Below are positions 1 to 8,208 of a DNA stretch of 64,000 nucleotides, one piece after another. The stretch covers positions 7,508 through 71,507 of the forward strand of contig CAKRDZ010000018.1 in assembly GCA_934316845.1 (NCBI GenBank). The letters are read 5' to 3'. The stretch's first letter is position 1; every line of letters starts with the position of its first letter. The stretch comes from an uncultured Eubacterium sp. (GTDB lineage: Bacteria; Bacillota; Clostridia; Lachnospirales; Lachnospiraceae). Under the pieces are notes generated by a model. The model saw only the letters and a list, made by a program, of their open reading frames with translations, was not told the DNA's origin and searched no databases. A program made the translations under genes and the position numbers.

Positions 1-353
1 CTGCAATTATGGCAGCTGGGATGGGGATTTGCCTTGGATTTTCAAAAAATCTGATGGGGCTTTTTACGACCAATGCACAGACAATTGCTGAGGGAACTGC
101 GGCGATCCGTATCATCTGTATGGGATTTGTCATTTCCTCGCTTTCGGTGACGGTAAGTGGAATGTTAGAGGCACTCGGAAAAGGAGGCCAGTCTCTTGTG
201 ATTTCATTGCTGCGCTATATTATCGTCATTATTCCGGCGGCGTATCTGATTGGAAAAATATGGGGAGGCCCGGCAATTTGGAACTGCTTCTGGATCGCAG
301 AAATGACGGCGAGTGCAGTAGCATTTGTTTTGTATAAGAGATTGAAATATTAG
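1..353 (+). CDS. MATE family efflux transporter, 5'-truncated (C-terminal part)
   Basis: This is the end of a reading frame that is already open at the left edge (codons run in frame from base 3), so the true start lies outside the window. The visible 116 or so residues are very hydrophobic, with about three membrane segments separated by short polar loops, and end in the basic tail YKRLKY. The pattern, including the phrase GMLEALGKGGQS between two membrane segments, resembles the C-terminal half of MATE-type Na+ or H+ coupled multidrug exporters. The next gene follows after 10 bp with its own ribosome site, so the two are probably co-transcribed. A second, complete MATE gene lies on the opposite strand at 985-2349. 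The family call rests on a fragment and is moderately secure. Confidence 0.7.
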   Translation, partial: AIMAAGMGICLGFSKNLMGLFTTNAQTIAEGTAAIRIICMGFVISSLSVTVSGMLEALGKGGQSLVISLLRYIIVIIPAAYLIGKIWGGPAIWNCFWIAEMTASAVAFVLYKRLKY

Positions 354-363
354 GAGAAAGAGC

Positions 364-996
364 ATGAAGACAAGAGAGGAAGCATTGAATTACGCGCTGT
401 CTTTTGCGGAGACTTATCAGGATGCTCCTTTCCGGGATCAGAACTGGCAGCTGGTGCGGGTGAAAGGGTCAAAAAAGGCGTTTTTGTGGACATATGAAAA
501 AGAGGGAAAGATCTGGCTTAATGTGAAGGTGAATCCGGAAACGCGAGAGTTTTGGAGGACAGCATACGATGCCGTCATACCGGGCTGGCATCAAAATAAA
601 GAACACTGGAATACGGTTATTTTAGATGGAACGATACCGGAAAAGGAAGTCCGGCAGATGATCGCGGAAAGTTATGACCTTGTTACCGACAGTCCGACAA
701 AGCGGATTTACGAGGCGGTGAAAAGGATACCGCAAGGGCATGTGGCAACTTATGGACAGGTCGCGCAGATGGCGGGAAATCCGAAGATGGCACGGGCAGT
801 TGGAAATGCCCTCCACAAAAATCCGGATCCGGAGCACATCCCCTGCTTTCGGGTAGTCAACGGCAAAGGAGAACTTGCCGGTGAATTTGCCTTTGGCGGG
901 GAAGGCGGGCAGACCAGATTGCTGGAAGAAGACGGCATCCCCGTCGAAAATGGACGGGTGGACTTGGAAAAATATGGAATTGATCTAGGACAGTAA
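364..996 (+). CDS. MmcQ/YjbR domain fused to methylated-DNA alkyltransferase-like domain
   Basis: A two-domain protein of 210 residues. Residues 1-110 match the MmcQ/YjbR (CyaY-like fold) family, with the typical WTYEKEGKIWLNVKVNPE strand region and GWHQNKEHWNTV segment. Residues 113-200 match the DNA-binding domain of O6-alkylguanine-DNA alkyltransferases: TYGQVAQMAG, the recognition region ARAVGNALHKNP and the active-site loop IPCFRVV with Cys161. In canonical enzymes the Cys is followed by His (PCHRV), which belongs to the Cys-His-Glu relay; here position 162 is Phe. The candidate acceptor Cys is therefore kept but its His partner is changed. The role may be alkyl repair, or lesion recognition as in alkyltransferase-like proteins. 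Start is supported by AGGAGA upstream. The 3' end overlaps the convergent MATE gene by 12 bp. Confidence 0.85.
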   Translation: MKTREEALNYALSFAETYQDAPFRDQNWQLVRVKGSKKAFLWTYEKEGKIWLNVKVNPETREFWRTAYDAVIPGWHQNKEHWNTVILDGTIPEKEVRQMIAESYDLVTDSPTKRIYEAVKRIPQGHVATYGQVAQMAGNPKMARAVGNALHKNPDPEHIPCFRVVNGKGELAGEFAFGGEGGQTRLLEEDGIPVENGRVDLEKYGIDLGQ

Positions 997-2349
997 CTTT
1001 TTGGAAGGCCGGTAAACGATCAATGCAATAAAAATCAGTACTGCCGTAACGGAAAGGCTGATTGGATAAGCCATCATAAGAGTGTGGAACGTGCGGCTGG
1101 ACGGAAATACACCATACACCCACGCGATCCGGACTCCGCATACACCGAGGATCGTAAGCAGGGCAGGTACCAGTGAAATTCCAAAACCACGGAGATAACC
1201 GGACATCAACTCATACATCATACTGAAAATGTAGGCGGTAAATACGAGAAGAAGTCTTGTGTAGCCAAGCTCAATAACCTGTGGATCATGGTTGAAAATG
1301 GCAAGGAGCTGTCTGCCGACAAACAGGATTATGAGGATAGCGGCAGCCGAAGCAATGGCATCTTCGATCAGACATAAGGCCAGAGTCTTTTTGCAGCGTT
1401 TCATCTGTCTTGCACCGTAATTCTGACCGACAAAAGTGGTACATGCCTGACTGAAAGAATTCATGATATAATAGGCAAATATTTCAATGTTAAACGCTGC
1501 GCTGGATGCCGCAATTACGATGGTTCCAAGACTGTTAATAGCCGCCTGGATCACGATGTTTGCGATGGCAAAAACGGCACTCTGGATGCCGGCGGGAAGT
1601 CCTATTTTTAAGATTTTCCCGAAGGTAGTCATTTCAATTCGCAGATCTTTGATATCCACATGGATAAATTTATCTGTTTTCAGCAGTTTATAAAATAGAA
1701 AGCAGGAACTCACCACATTGGAAATTACGGTAGCGATGGCGACGCCATCTACGTTTCTGTGACATACAATTACAAAAAACAGATTTAACAATACATTTAA
1801 TACGCCGGAAAAAGCCAGGGCGATCAGGGGCATTTTTGTTTCTCCGATGCTGCGGAAAATGGCCGATTCAAAATTGTATAAAAGGATGGCGGGCATTCCC
1901 ATCAGATAGATACGCATGTAACGAAGTGCCAAAGGAAAAACTTCGGCTGGTACATTGAGCTGCTGTAAAATAGTGGAAACCAATAATTCTCCAAGAATTG
2001 CGATCAGTACACCACCCAGAAGGGCAGCTACGATCGAAGTATGTACGGCATCGTGAATCTGCTTTTGATCTTTTCTGCCGACGGCATTGGCAATGACAAC
2101 ATTGGCGCCGAGAGCGATGCCGATAAACAGATTCAGGATCAGACCGATGACCGGGCTGTTTGCTCCGACGGCTGCGACGGAGGCAGTGCTCTGAGAGCCG
2201 GTAAAATTACCTACGATAGCGATATCGGAGGCATTAAATAATTGTTCTAATATTCCTGTTGCTGCAACCGGAAGTGCATATTGTGGGATTTTATTCCAGA
2301 TACTTCCATTCAACATATCTAATTTTGGATGTTTTTCGGTATTACTCAT
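985..2349 (-). CDS. MATE family efflux transporter
   Basis: A full-length 454-residue polytopic membrane protein with roughly twelve hydrophobic segments in two homologous halves, typical of MATE exporters. The N-terminal signature PVAATGILEQLFNASDIAIVG and the GIALGANVVIANAVG segment are characteristic of the DinF/NorM-like branch common in Firmicutes. It likely exports cationic or amphipathic compounds using Na+ or H+ exchange across the cytoplasmic membrane; the substrate cannot be read from the sequence. The start is preceded by AGAGGAAAT on the minus strand and a good promoter at 2391-2419. It is convergent with the YjbR-alkyltransferase gene, overlapping its last 12 bp. Confidence 0.93.
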   Translation of the reverse strand: MSNTEKHPKLDMLNGSIWNKIPQYALPVAATGILEQLFNASDIAIVGNFTGSQSTASVAAVGANSPVIGLILNLFIGIALGANVVIANAVGRKDQKQIHDAVHTSIVAALLGGVLIAILGELLVSTILQQLNVPAEVFPLALRYMRIYLMGMPAILLYNFESAIFRSIGETKMPLIALAFSGVLNVLLNLFFVIVCHRNVDGVAIATVISNVVSSCFLFYKLLKTDKFIHVDIKDLRIEMTTFGKILKIGLPAGIQSAVFAIANIVIQAAINSLGTIVIAASSAAFNIEIFAYYIMNSFSQACTTFVGQNYGARQMKRCKKTLALCLIEDAIASAAAILIILFVGRQLLAIFNHDPQVIELGYTRLLLVFTAYIFSMMYELMSGYLRGFGISLVPALLTILGVCGVRIAWVYGVFPSSRTFHTLMMAYPISLSVTAVLIFIALIVYRPSKKLLS

Positions 2350-2390
2350 AAGAATTTCCTCTTTTTCTCTTAGTTCTCCATTGATATTCT

Positions 2391-2419
2391 ATTATAAAGC
2401 ACAATATGCTTCATAGCAA
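2391..2419 (-). promoter_or_regulatory. Sigma-A type promoter for the MATE gene
   Basis: On the minus strand TTGCTA and TATAAT are separated by 17 bp, about 40 bp ahead of the MATE start codon. The -10 is a perfect consensus. Confidence 0.7.
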
Positions 2420-2464
2420 ATAGATATAAATTATTGTAAACCATAGTTTCAAGGAATGGTAAAA

Positions 2465-3682
2465 TTAGCATCCGGTTTCGTATTCACAGTATGTCCGGTA
2501 CGTCCTTCCGTACTGTTTTCTGCCATTTACATAGCGGAAAGGACGGATGGAGATAGATCCATAATAATCCACGTCTTCATCAGCTGCTTTTTTCGAGGAA
2601 ATGTGGAGTCTACCATGGCATTTTCCACTCTCCACGGTTTTTGTAATTCCTTCGGTTTTTATTTCATAGCCATCTGAACCTTTTACTTTGGCCCATTCAA
2701 CATCAAAGAGGTATTCTGGATTTTTTTTCGAACCGGAAGGGGTGACATCTGCATAGCAGGGGGTAAAACTTTCGGAAAAATCATTGGGAAATTCCAACGT
2801 GGTATCTTCCTCGAAATCTTCCGAAAAAAGTTCGTCAAATCCATTTTTCAGGATCTTGTCGGTTTTTCCATGAAAAACCAGTGTGTCGATGGTGTCACAG
2901 AGAGAACATTCTTCTATTTTTCGGATACCTTTTCCAAAAATCATGGTTTTGACACGGCGTCCCGAAAAGGCAAAAGATTTGATTTCTTTTACCGAATCCG
3001 GAATGACAATACGATTTAGTTTCGAACCGTTATCGTTCCGTGAAAAAGCATTTTCTGCAATTGTTTTTACAGAATTTGGAATAACAATATCTTTCGATTT
3101 CCCATAATAATATAATAAAGTCCCTTTATAGATCAGAAATCCGTTTTTCGGTTTAAAATCCGGAAGATACTCTTTAAAAAAGTCACCAAGTTTGTCATCT
3201 AAAACGGAGTAATATCTTCGCTTGCCATGATCAAACCATACGATGTCATCCGGCGACACAAACTCCAGCAGGTTGGCAATGCTCTCGACATCCAGGTCGC
3301 TGGTTCGGAGAATGAGAAGATCTACCATATTGGAGTCGGATTCCTCCGGACTCTGTTTCGGGGTGACCGGGAGGATTTTTTTCACATTTTCATTTACAAC
3401 CAGACAATCTCCGTCCGAACATTTCTTTAAAAAATCATCTCCTGCAAGGGTATCCCCTTTTGCCGGATCAATGCTGTTATACTCGTATAGATCAATCGTA
3501 TCCATGGACGAAGGATCCGGTGTTGGCTCTGCTGGAATTCTTGTCGCCGAGGGAGTGGCAGGAGCCTGTGTGGCGGTGGAAACCGGTGCTTGGGATGGTG
3601 TAGTTTGAGCTGGCTGCCCACAGGATGTAATTCCCAGACACAGTGTGAGAATGAGGGCTGTAACATTTCGCTTTTGCTTCAT
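2465..3682 (-). CDS. Lipoprotein with BspA-type leucine-rich repeats
   Basis: A secreted lipoprotein of 405 residues. The start at 3682 is preferred over an in-frame ATG 33 bp upstream because GGAGG lies 8 bp ahead of it. The N-terminus is basic, then hydrophobic, and ends in a lipobox GITSC, so the mature protein should be anchored through a diacylglyceryl Cys. A Pro/Thr/Ala/Gln-rich linker follows (about residues 25-60). The middle of the protein holds LRR_5/BspA-type units such as IVIPNSVKTIAENAF and IVIPDSVKEIKSFAF. The C-terminal part has a GYEIKTEGITKTV segment that looks like a beta-sandwich of FnIII type. BspA-like repeats are usually surface adhesion or ligand-binding modules. No enzyme motif is visible. 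Confidence 0.85.
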   Translation of the reverse strand: MKQKRNVTALILTLCLGITSCGQPAQTTPSQAPVSTATQAPATPSATRIPAEPTPDPSSMDTIDLYEYNSIDPAKGDTLAGDDFLKKCSDGDCLVVNENVKKILPVTPKQSPEESDSNMVDLLILRTSDLDVESIANLLEFVSPDDIVWFDHGKRRYYSVLDDKLGDFFKEYLPDFKPKNGFLIYKGTLLYYYGKSKDIVIPNSVKTIAENAFSRNDNGSKLNRIVIPDSVKEIKSFAFSGRRVKTMIFGKGIRKIEECSLCDTIDTLVFHGKTDKILKNGFDELFSEDFEEDTTLEFPNDFSESFTPCYADVTPSGSKKNPEYLFDVEWAKVKGSDGYEIKTEGITKTVESGKCHGRLHISSKKAADEDVDYYGSISIRPFRYVNGRKQYGRTYRTYCEYETGC

Positions 3683-3717
3683 AAAAATATCCTCCGTGTT
3701 TCTGTTTTTCCTCATTT

Positions 3718-3762
3718 GTAACGATTCAGGATGTCACGCCCCATTCGGTTTGGAATCGTTAC
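3718..3762. repeat. Palindromic element, 10-bp perfect inverted repeat (repeat family copy 1)
   Basis: GTAACGATTC and GAATCGTTAC flank a 25-bp centre. It sits between the lipoprotein promoter and its start codon, so it would form a hairpin near the 5' end of that mRNA. The left part resembles the elements at 12456 and 15835 (GTAACnATTCAGGA followed by a CAC.CC stretch). Confidence 0.6.
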
Positions 3763-3771
3763 CTTGATTTT

Positions 3772-3800
3772 AGCATAGCAACAATGGAAGATTCTGTCAA
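3772..3800 (-). promoter_or_regulatory. Sigma-A type promoter for the lipoprotein gene
   Basis: Minus strand TTGACA, 17-bp spacer, TATGCT. The -35 is a perfect consensus. It lies about 90 bp ahead of the lipoprotein start and points away from the T-box leader. Confidence 0.7.
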
Positions 3801-3826
3801 TAGACAGAAAAAAATAAAATTTCCTC

Positions 3827-3855
3827 TTGACAAATAAAAAAATTGGGTCTAAGAT
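3827..3855 (+). promoter_or_regulatory. Promoter of the T-box leader and cstA
   Basis: TTGACA, 17-bp spacer, TAAGAT. Transcription would begin near 3862, just before the stem I region of the T-box leader. Confidence 0.7.
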
Positions 3856-3861
3856 ATAGTC

Positions 3862-4222
3862 AATTCATCGGATAAATGCTTTGAACAGGATATGACTTCT
3901 CGTATCACCGCTTACAGAAAGCTGTTATTTGTGAGAGACAGTAACAAGGCACGAGAAAGCCCTCACCTGCGAGCTGCTCAGGGGAAAGGTACAGAGATCG
4001 TAGTTATCGTACCGAGTAGTCCGAGCCGGAACCTTACCGTTACATAAGGGAGTCTTCGGATTGGTTTTGTGAGAAACGGTCTGGTGGCGAGTGAGAGGTC
4101 GACAGCAGCATGCCGGCAAGCAGAGTGGTAACGCGGAAGTGATATTAATACATTTTTAGCCTTCGTCTTTGCAGGGTAAATCTTATTAGGTTTATCGTGC
4201 AAAGAAGGAGGCTTTTTCTTTT
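3862..4222 (+). ncRNA. T-box leader (riboswitch) with intrinsic terminator, probable Leu specifier
   Basis: This 360-bp leader has the hallmarks of a T-box, an RNA that binds a specific uncharged tRNA and switches off a terminator. The antiterminator box AGAGTGGTAACGCGGA (4122-4137) is close to the consensus. It is followed by a terminator whose arms start at 4158 and end at 4214, with a T-run to 4222. The stem I apical part CAGAAAGC...TTTGTGAGAGA (3914-3938) resembles the conserved AG-bulge and distal loop. I fold TTCTCGT (3897-3903) with ACGAGAA (3951-3957), and CAGG with CCTG. The internal loop left over carries CTC followed by A at 3962-3965, which is the specifier position in known T-boxes, so Leu (CUC) is the likely amino acid. 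The T-box call is strong; the specifier is an inference from hand folding. Confidence 0.88.
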
Positions 4223-4297
4223 GCATAGCATGGCGCCGATGAAAATATATTTAAAGAGAGGAGCGCTTTTATGCGACGCTCCGGATTGGAGGATATT

Positions 4298-6025
4298 ATG
4301 AATACATTAGTTATCGTATTGATCGCAGCGGTTGTTTTATTTGCTGCCTACGTTTTGTATGGACGCTGGCTGGCAAACAAATGGGGCATTGACCCAAAAG
4401 CGGAGACACCTGCGGTAAAATTCAATGATGGAAAAGATTATGTACCTACCAATGGATGGACTGTGTTCAGCCACCAGTTTTCATCCATCGCCGGTGCCGG
4501 ACCGGTTACGGGTGCAATCCAGGCAGCAGCATTCGGCTGGCTTCCGGTTTTGCTCTGGGTATTGATCGGCGGTGTATTCTTTGGTGCGGTTACCGACTTT
4601 GGAGCCTTGTATGTATCCGTAAAAAATCAGGGAAAATCCATGGGAATGGTAATTGAAAAATACATAGGTAAATTTGGACGAAAAATCTTCCTGCTTTTCT
4701 GCTGGCTGTTTACTTTGATCGTAACGGCAGCATTTGCCGACATGGTTGCCGGAACATTCAATGCATATTCGGTAGAGCAGCCGGGAACATTAGCCCCAGC
4801 GGCAGCAACAAACGGAGCAGCCGGTATGGTGTCCATTATGTTTATGGTATTTGCCGTTATCTTCGGACTGGTTCAGAAAAAATTCAATTTGTCCGGCTGG
4901 AAAGAGGCCGTATTTGGTATCGTGTGCATCGTTCTTTCCTTTGTGATCGGTATGAATTGTCCGTTGGAATTTGGCAAAGATACCTGGAGTTACATCACAT
5001 TTGTATACATCTTCTTTGCAGCAGTACTTCCAATGTGGCTTTTGAAACAGCCGCGTGATTACATGACGACGTTTATGTTTATTGGAATGATCGCCGGTGC
5101 AGTGGTTGGCTTGTTTGTCGCTCATCCGAGCATGAATCTTCCGGTTTACACAGGATTCAATAATGAGACACTCGGTACGATGTTCCCAATCCTGTTTGTC
5201 ACCGTTGCCTGTGGTGCGGTTTCCGGATTCCATAGTCTGGTTTCATCCGGAACATCGTCGAAAACCGTTGAAAACGAAAAAGATATGTTGAAAGTCGGAT
5301 ATGGTGCGATGGTACTTGAAAGCCTGCTTGCCGTACTGGCACTTTGCGTCGCAGGCGCTGCGGCAAATGCGGATGGAACACCGGCAGTCGGAACTCCATT
5401 CCAGATCTTTAGTCAGGGAGTTGCCGGATTCTTTGAAATGTTTGGCGTTCCTGTATATGTAGCAACCGTATTTATGACAATGTGTGTATCGGCACTTGCT
5501 CTTACCAGCCTTGATGCCGTAGCACGTATCGGACGAATGAGTTTTCAGGAACTCTTCAGCGTCGATGATATGGAACATGCCGCTCCTTGGAGAAAATTGT
5601 TCTGCAATACGTATTTCGCTACGATCGTTACACTGTTATGTGGATTTGTACTTACAAAAATTGGATATGCAAATATCTGGCCATTGTTTGGTTCCGCCAA
5701 CCAGTTGTTAAGTGCATTGGTTCTTTTGACACTCTGCGTATTTACGAAAGTGACGGGACGAAGCAACAAAATGCTCTTCCCACCGTTGACCATCATGCTC
5801 TGTGTAACATTTACCGCCTTGGTACAGAGACTGATCGCTATGGTAAAGGCCATCGGAGAAGCAGCTTCCACGACAATTCCGGCAGGTGCCACATCTTGGG
5901 GAGAGGTATTTATTGCCAATGGATTGCAGCTGATCATTGCTGTATTGCTTATCGTTCTTGGCCTTACAATCGTCATCAACTCGATGAAGAGTTATGTCAA
6001 CAGCAAGAAAAACAGTGAGCAGTAA
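4298..6025 (+). CDS. cstA: CstA-family carbon starvation / peptide or pyruvate transporter
   Basis: A 575-residue polytopic membrane protein with the CstA signature: an N-terminal YGRWLANKWGID region, DYVPTNGWTVFSHQFSSIAGAGPVTGAI near residues 50-75, and GGVFFGAVTDFGALYVSVKN. It is the shorter form found in many Firmicutes rather than the 700-residue E. coli form. CstA and BtsT proteins import peptides or pyruvate. The start at 4298 is chosen because GGAGG lies 5 bp upstream and family members begin at this hydrophobic segment. An in-frame ATG at 4271 with AGAGGAG ahead of it would add nine residues. The gene lies directly behind the T-box, so expression should rise when the cognate tRNA is uncharged, which fits uptake of an amino-acid source such as peptides. 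It is monocistronic, with a terminator after the stop. Confidence 0.93.
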   Translation: MNTLVIVLIAAVVLFAAYVLYGRWLANKWGIDPKAETPAVKFNDGKDYVPTNGWTVFSHQFSSIAGAGPVTGAIQAAAFGWLPVLLWVLIGGVFFGAVTDFGALYVSVKNQGKSMGMVIEKYIGKFGRKIFLLFCWLFTLIVTAAFADMVAGTFNAYSVEQPGTLAPAAATNGAAGMVSIMFMVFAVIFGLVQKKFNLSGWKEAVFGIVCIVLSFVIGMNCPLEFGKDTWSYITFVYIFFAAVLPMWLLKQPRDYMTTFMFIGMIAGAVVGLFVAHPSMNLPVYTGFNNETLGTMFPILFVTVACGAVSGFHSLVSSGTSSKTVENEKDMLKVGYGAMVLESLLAVLALCVAGAAANADGTPAVGTPFQIFSQGVAGFFEMFGVPVYVATVFMTMCVSALALTSLDAVARIGRMSFQELFSVDDMEHAAPWRKLFCNTYFATIVTLLCGFVLTKIGYANIWPLFGSANQLLSALVLLTLCVFTKVTGRSNKMLFPPLTIMLCVTFTALVQRLIAMVKAIGEAASTTIPAGATSWGEVFIANGLQLIIAVLLIVLGLTIVINSMKSYVNSKKNSEQ

Positions 6026-6046
6026 AAGACATAAATAAGAAGAAAG

Positions 6047-6082
6047 TCACTCTCTGCATGTGGGACAGAGGGTGATTTTTTT
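6047..6082 (+). terminator. Intrinsic terminator of cstA
   Basis: TCACTCTCTG pairs with CAGAGGGTGA (one wobble), followed by seven T residues, 20 bp after the cstA stop. Confidence 0.85.
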
Positions 6083-6083
6083 A

Positions 6084-6112
6084 TTGTAGGGAGCGGAAAA
6101 CTGTGATATGCT
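6084..6112 (+). promoter_or_regulatory. Promoter of the rsmH-like gene
   Basis: TTGTAG, 17-bp spacer, TATGCT, immediately behind the cstA terminator and 32 bp ahead of the start codon. Confidence 0.5.
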
Positions 6113-6143
6113 AAGAGTAATATTTTAGTAAGGGGAATGCAAA

Positions 6144-7199
6144 ATGGAAGAACAACAAAAACAACACAAGCGAAGAGTACGTTATTCGGGAAAATATCCA
6201 AAGAAATTTGAAGAAAAATATAAAGAATTGCAGCCGGAAAAATATCAGGATACGATCGCTCATGTTATCCGAAAAGGAAATACGCCGGCGGGAATGCACA
6301 TTTCCATTATGGTGGAGGAAATCCTTGACTATCTGAAAATCCAGCCGGGCGAGATCGGTTTTGATGCGACACTGGGTTATGGGGGACATACGAAAGCGAT
6401 GCTTGGCTGCCTGGACGGGCAGGGACATATTTATGCTACAGATGTAGACCCAGAGGAATCCGCAAAGACGAAAGAACGTCTGGAGGCACTTGGCTATGGC
6501 GAAGACATCCTGTCAATCCGCCTGCAGAACTTTTGTACCATTGATGAGATTGCGAAGGAAGTCGGTGGATTTGATTTTATCCTTGCCGATCTCGGAGTCT
6601 CTTCGATGCAGATTGACAATCCCAAGCGCGGATTTTCCTTTAAAGTGGACGGCCCGCTTGATCTGCGGCTGAACCAGAAAGAGGGGATCAGTGCGGCAGA
6701 ACGGCTGGCAAATATTGGCAGAGATGAATTGGCGGGAATGCTGTATGAAAACTCCGATGAACCGTATTGTGAAGAGATTGCTAAAGCCATTACGGATGAG
6801 ATTCGGAGAGGCCATGCCATTGATACCACGACAAAACTGCGGGAGATCATCGAAAAGACGCTGGATTTTCTGCCGGAGAAAGAGAAAAAAGAGACGGTAA
6901 AAAAGACGTGCCAGCGTACCTTTCAGGCACTCCGCATTGACGTCAACCACGAGTTTGAAGTGTTGTATGAATTTATGGAAAAACTGCCGGATGCACTTAA
7001 GCCGGGGGGACGTGTTGCGATTCTCACGTTTCATTCGGGGGAGGACAGACTTGTGAAAAAGGCGCTAAAAGAAGGCTATAAAGCCGGTATTTACAGTGAA
7101 TATTCCAAAGATGTCATACGGCCTTCGGCAAAAGAATGTGCGCAAAATGGGCGCGCCCGTTCGACGAAGATGCGGTACGCGAGAAAAGGAGAGTTGTAA
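6144..7199 (+). CDS. rsmH: RsmH/MraW-family rRNA methyltransferase, divergent paralogue
   Basis: A 351-residue SAM-dependent methyltransferase of the family that makes N4-methylcytidine at 16S rRNA position 1402. Family motifs are present: FDATLGYGGHTKAML (SAM loop), ILADLGVSSMQIDNPKRGFS, DGPLDLRLN, and the C-terminal ILTFHSGEDRLVKK and RPSAKECAQNGRARSTKMR. It differs from the canonical protein. There is a basic N-terminal extension of about 45 residues, the usual HIPVLLEE region reads GMHISIMVEE, and FHSLEDR is FHSGEDR. It is also not in a division (mraZ/ftsL) cluster. It may be a second copy with a changed target, or the sole copy relocated. AAGGGG precedes the ATG. The DUF1294 gene follows after 2 bp. 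Confidence 0.88.
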   Translation: MEEQQKQHKRRVRYSGKYPKKFEEKYKELQPEKYQDTIAHVIRKGNTPAGMHISIMVEEILDYLKIQPGEIGFDATLGYGGHTKAMLGCLDGQGHIYATDVDPEESAKTKERLEALGYGEDILSIRLQNFCTIDEIAKEVGGFDFILADLGVSSMQIDNPKRGFSFKVDGPLDLRLNQKEGISAAERLANIGRDELAGMLYENSDEPYCEEIAKAITDEIRRGHAIDTTTKLREIIEKTLDFLPEKEKKETVKKTCQRTFQALRIDVNHEFEVLYEFMEKLPDALKPGGRVAILTFHSGEDRLVKKALKEGYKAGIYSEYSKDVIRPSAKECAQNGRARSTKMRYARKGEL

Positions 7200-7201
7200 A
7201 A

Positions 7202-7471
7202 ATGATGGAAAAAGGGCTGTTGCTTTATCTGTTGATCAATATTCTTGTCTGTATTTTATATGGGATCGACAAGTGGAAGGCGGCGCATCACAGATGGAGA
7301 ATACCGGAGGCCACATTGATGCTGTCCGCTGTTTTCGGTGTGTTTGGCGCTTTTATAGGAATGCATCTGTTTCATCATAAGACACACAAACCGAAATTTT
7401 ATATCGGTGTGCCGGTTATATTTGTGCTGGAACTGATCTGTATTATCGGTGGTTTTATCTTGAAAAAATGA
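7202..7471 (+). CDS. DUF1294 small membrane protein
   Basis: An 89-residue protein starting two bases after the rsmH-like stop, with AGGAGAG upstream. It has an N-terminal hydrophobic segment (LLLYLLINILVCILYGIDK), the conserved core WRIPEATLMLSAVFGVFGAF, HHKTHKPKFYIG, and a last hydrophobic segment. This is the DUF1294 pattern: two to three membrane segments with a HKTxKxKF motif. The biochemical role of the family is unknown to me. Translation is probably coupled to the methyltransferase because the genes nearly touch. Confidence 0.85.
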   Translation: MMEKGLLLYLLINILVCILYGIDKWKAAHHRWRIPEATLMLSAVFGVFGAFIGMHLFHHKTHKPKFYIGVPVIFVLELICIIGGFILKK

Positions 7472-7597
7472 GGGAAAAAGAGGATAAATATTTGGAAATG
7501 ACAGTGCGTAAAGTTATCTCCAAACGCTATTGTGACGATATAATACATAGAAATATGCGGCATTCACACAGCGGATGTATAGAAAGAGGGGAATCGT

Positions 7598-8176
7598 ATG
7601 CAGATTAAGGAAGCAAGAGGAATCTATCAAAGCCAGATCAAATCGTACCGGAAAACAGCTTCCGAATTGAAGCAAAAGCAGAAGGAACTGGAACAGAAGA
7701 TCAAGGAGACGCCGAACGGAAAAGTGATTTATGAAAATGAGGCGGTTTCGTTGGAACTGTCATTAAATGCAGTCGAGAAAAAGCAGAGTGAATATCAGGA
7801 TTATATGGAAAAACTCATGGATAAATGGACCAATGTCGAGATGCTTGTATCGACGGAGCAGCAGACCGATTCCATGAAAGAGGCGGCGGAGGAACAGATG
7901 AAGATTCTCGAAGTGGCGAGACGGCTCATGAAAGGGGCTAAAGTTCCGCAGTCGGACGAGATGAAACTGATGCAGTTTGACAGCGGTTTGTATCAGGTGG
8001 CAAAGAGCATTGGTGCTATGGTGCAGAATGAAAAACGTGAAAAATACGATTCGCTCTGGGAGGACGAAGAGGACAAAGAGACGCAGGATCCGAACAAAGT
8101 GGCAGATTCCGCGGAAGCCCCGGTGGGAGCACCGGATACCGTGTCGGCAGAAATGACAGCGGGAACGGCTGAGTGA
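7598..8176 (+). CDS. Coiled-coil protein of unknown function
   Basis: A soluble 192-residue protein with no enzyme motif I recognise. Residues 1-100 are rich in Lys, Glu and Gln with heptad spacing (SYRKTASELKQKQKELEQKI) and should form a long coiled coil. Residues 100-145 look helical and mixed. The last 50 residues are acidic, then Ala/Pro/Thr-rich and probably disordered (DEEDKETQDPNK). The start is supported by GAGGGGAATC ahead of the ATG. A TATAAT at 7539-7544 may be its -10, but no convincing -35 is seen. It stands alone between DUF1294 and the tetR-type gene. It may be a scaffold or adaptor; that is a guess. Confidence 0.75.
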   Translation: MQIKEARGIYQSQIKSYRKTASELKQKQKELEQKIKETPNGKVIYENEAVSLELSLNAVEKKQSEYQDYMEKLMDKWTNVEMLVSTEQQTDSMKEAAEEQMKILEVARRLMKGAKVPQSDEMKLMQFDSGLYQVAKSIGAMVQNEKREKYDSLWEDEEDKETQDPNKVADSAEAPVGAPDTVSAEMTAGTAE

Positions 8177-8208
8177 TGAGGATTGGAAAAATAATAGAAA
8201 AATCCCTC

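Noticed and set aside
4790..5233. 147-codon minus-strand frame inside cstA
   Set aside because: Shadow of the cstA frame; rich in His and Lys from antisense of hydrophobic codons and without a start signal.
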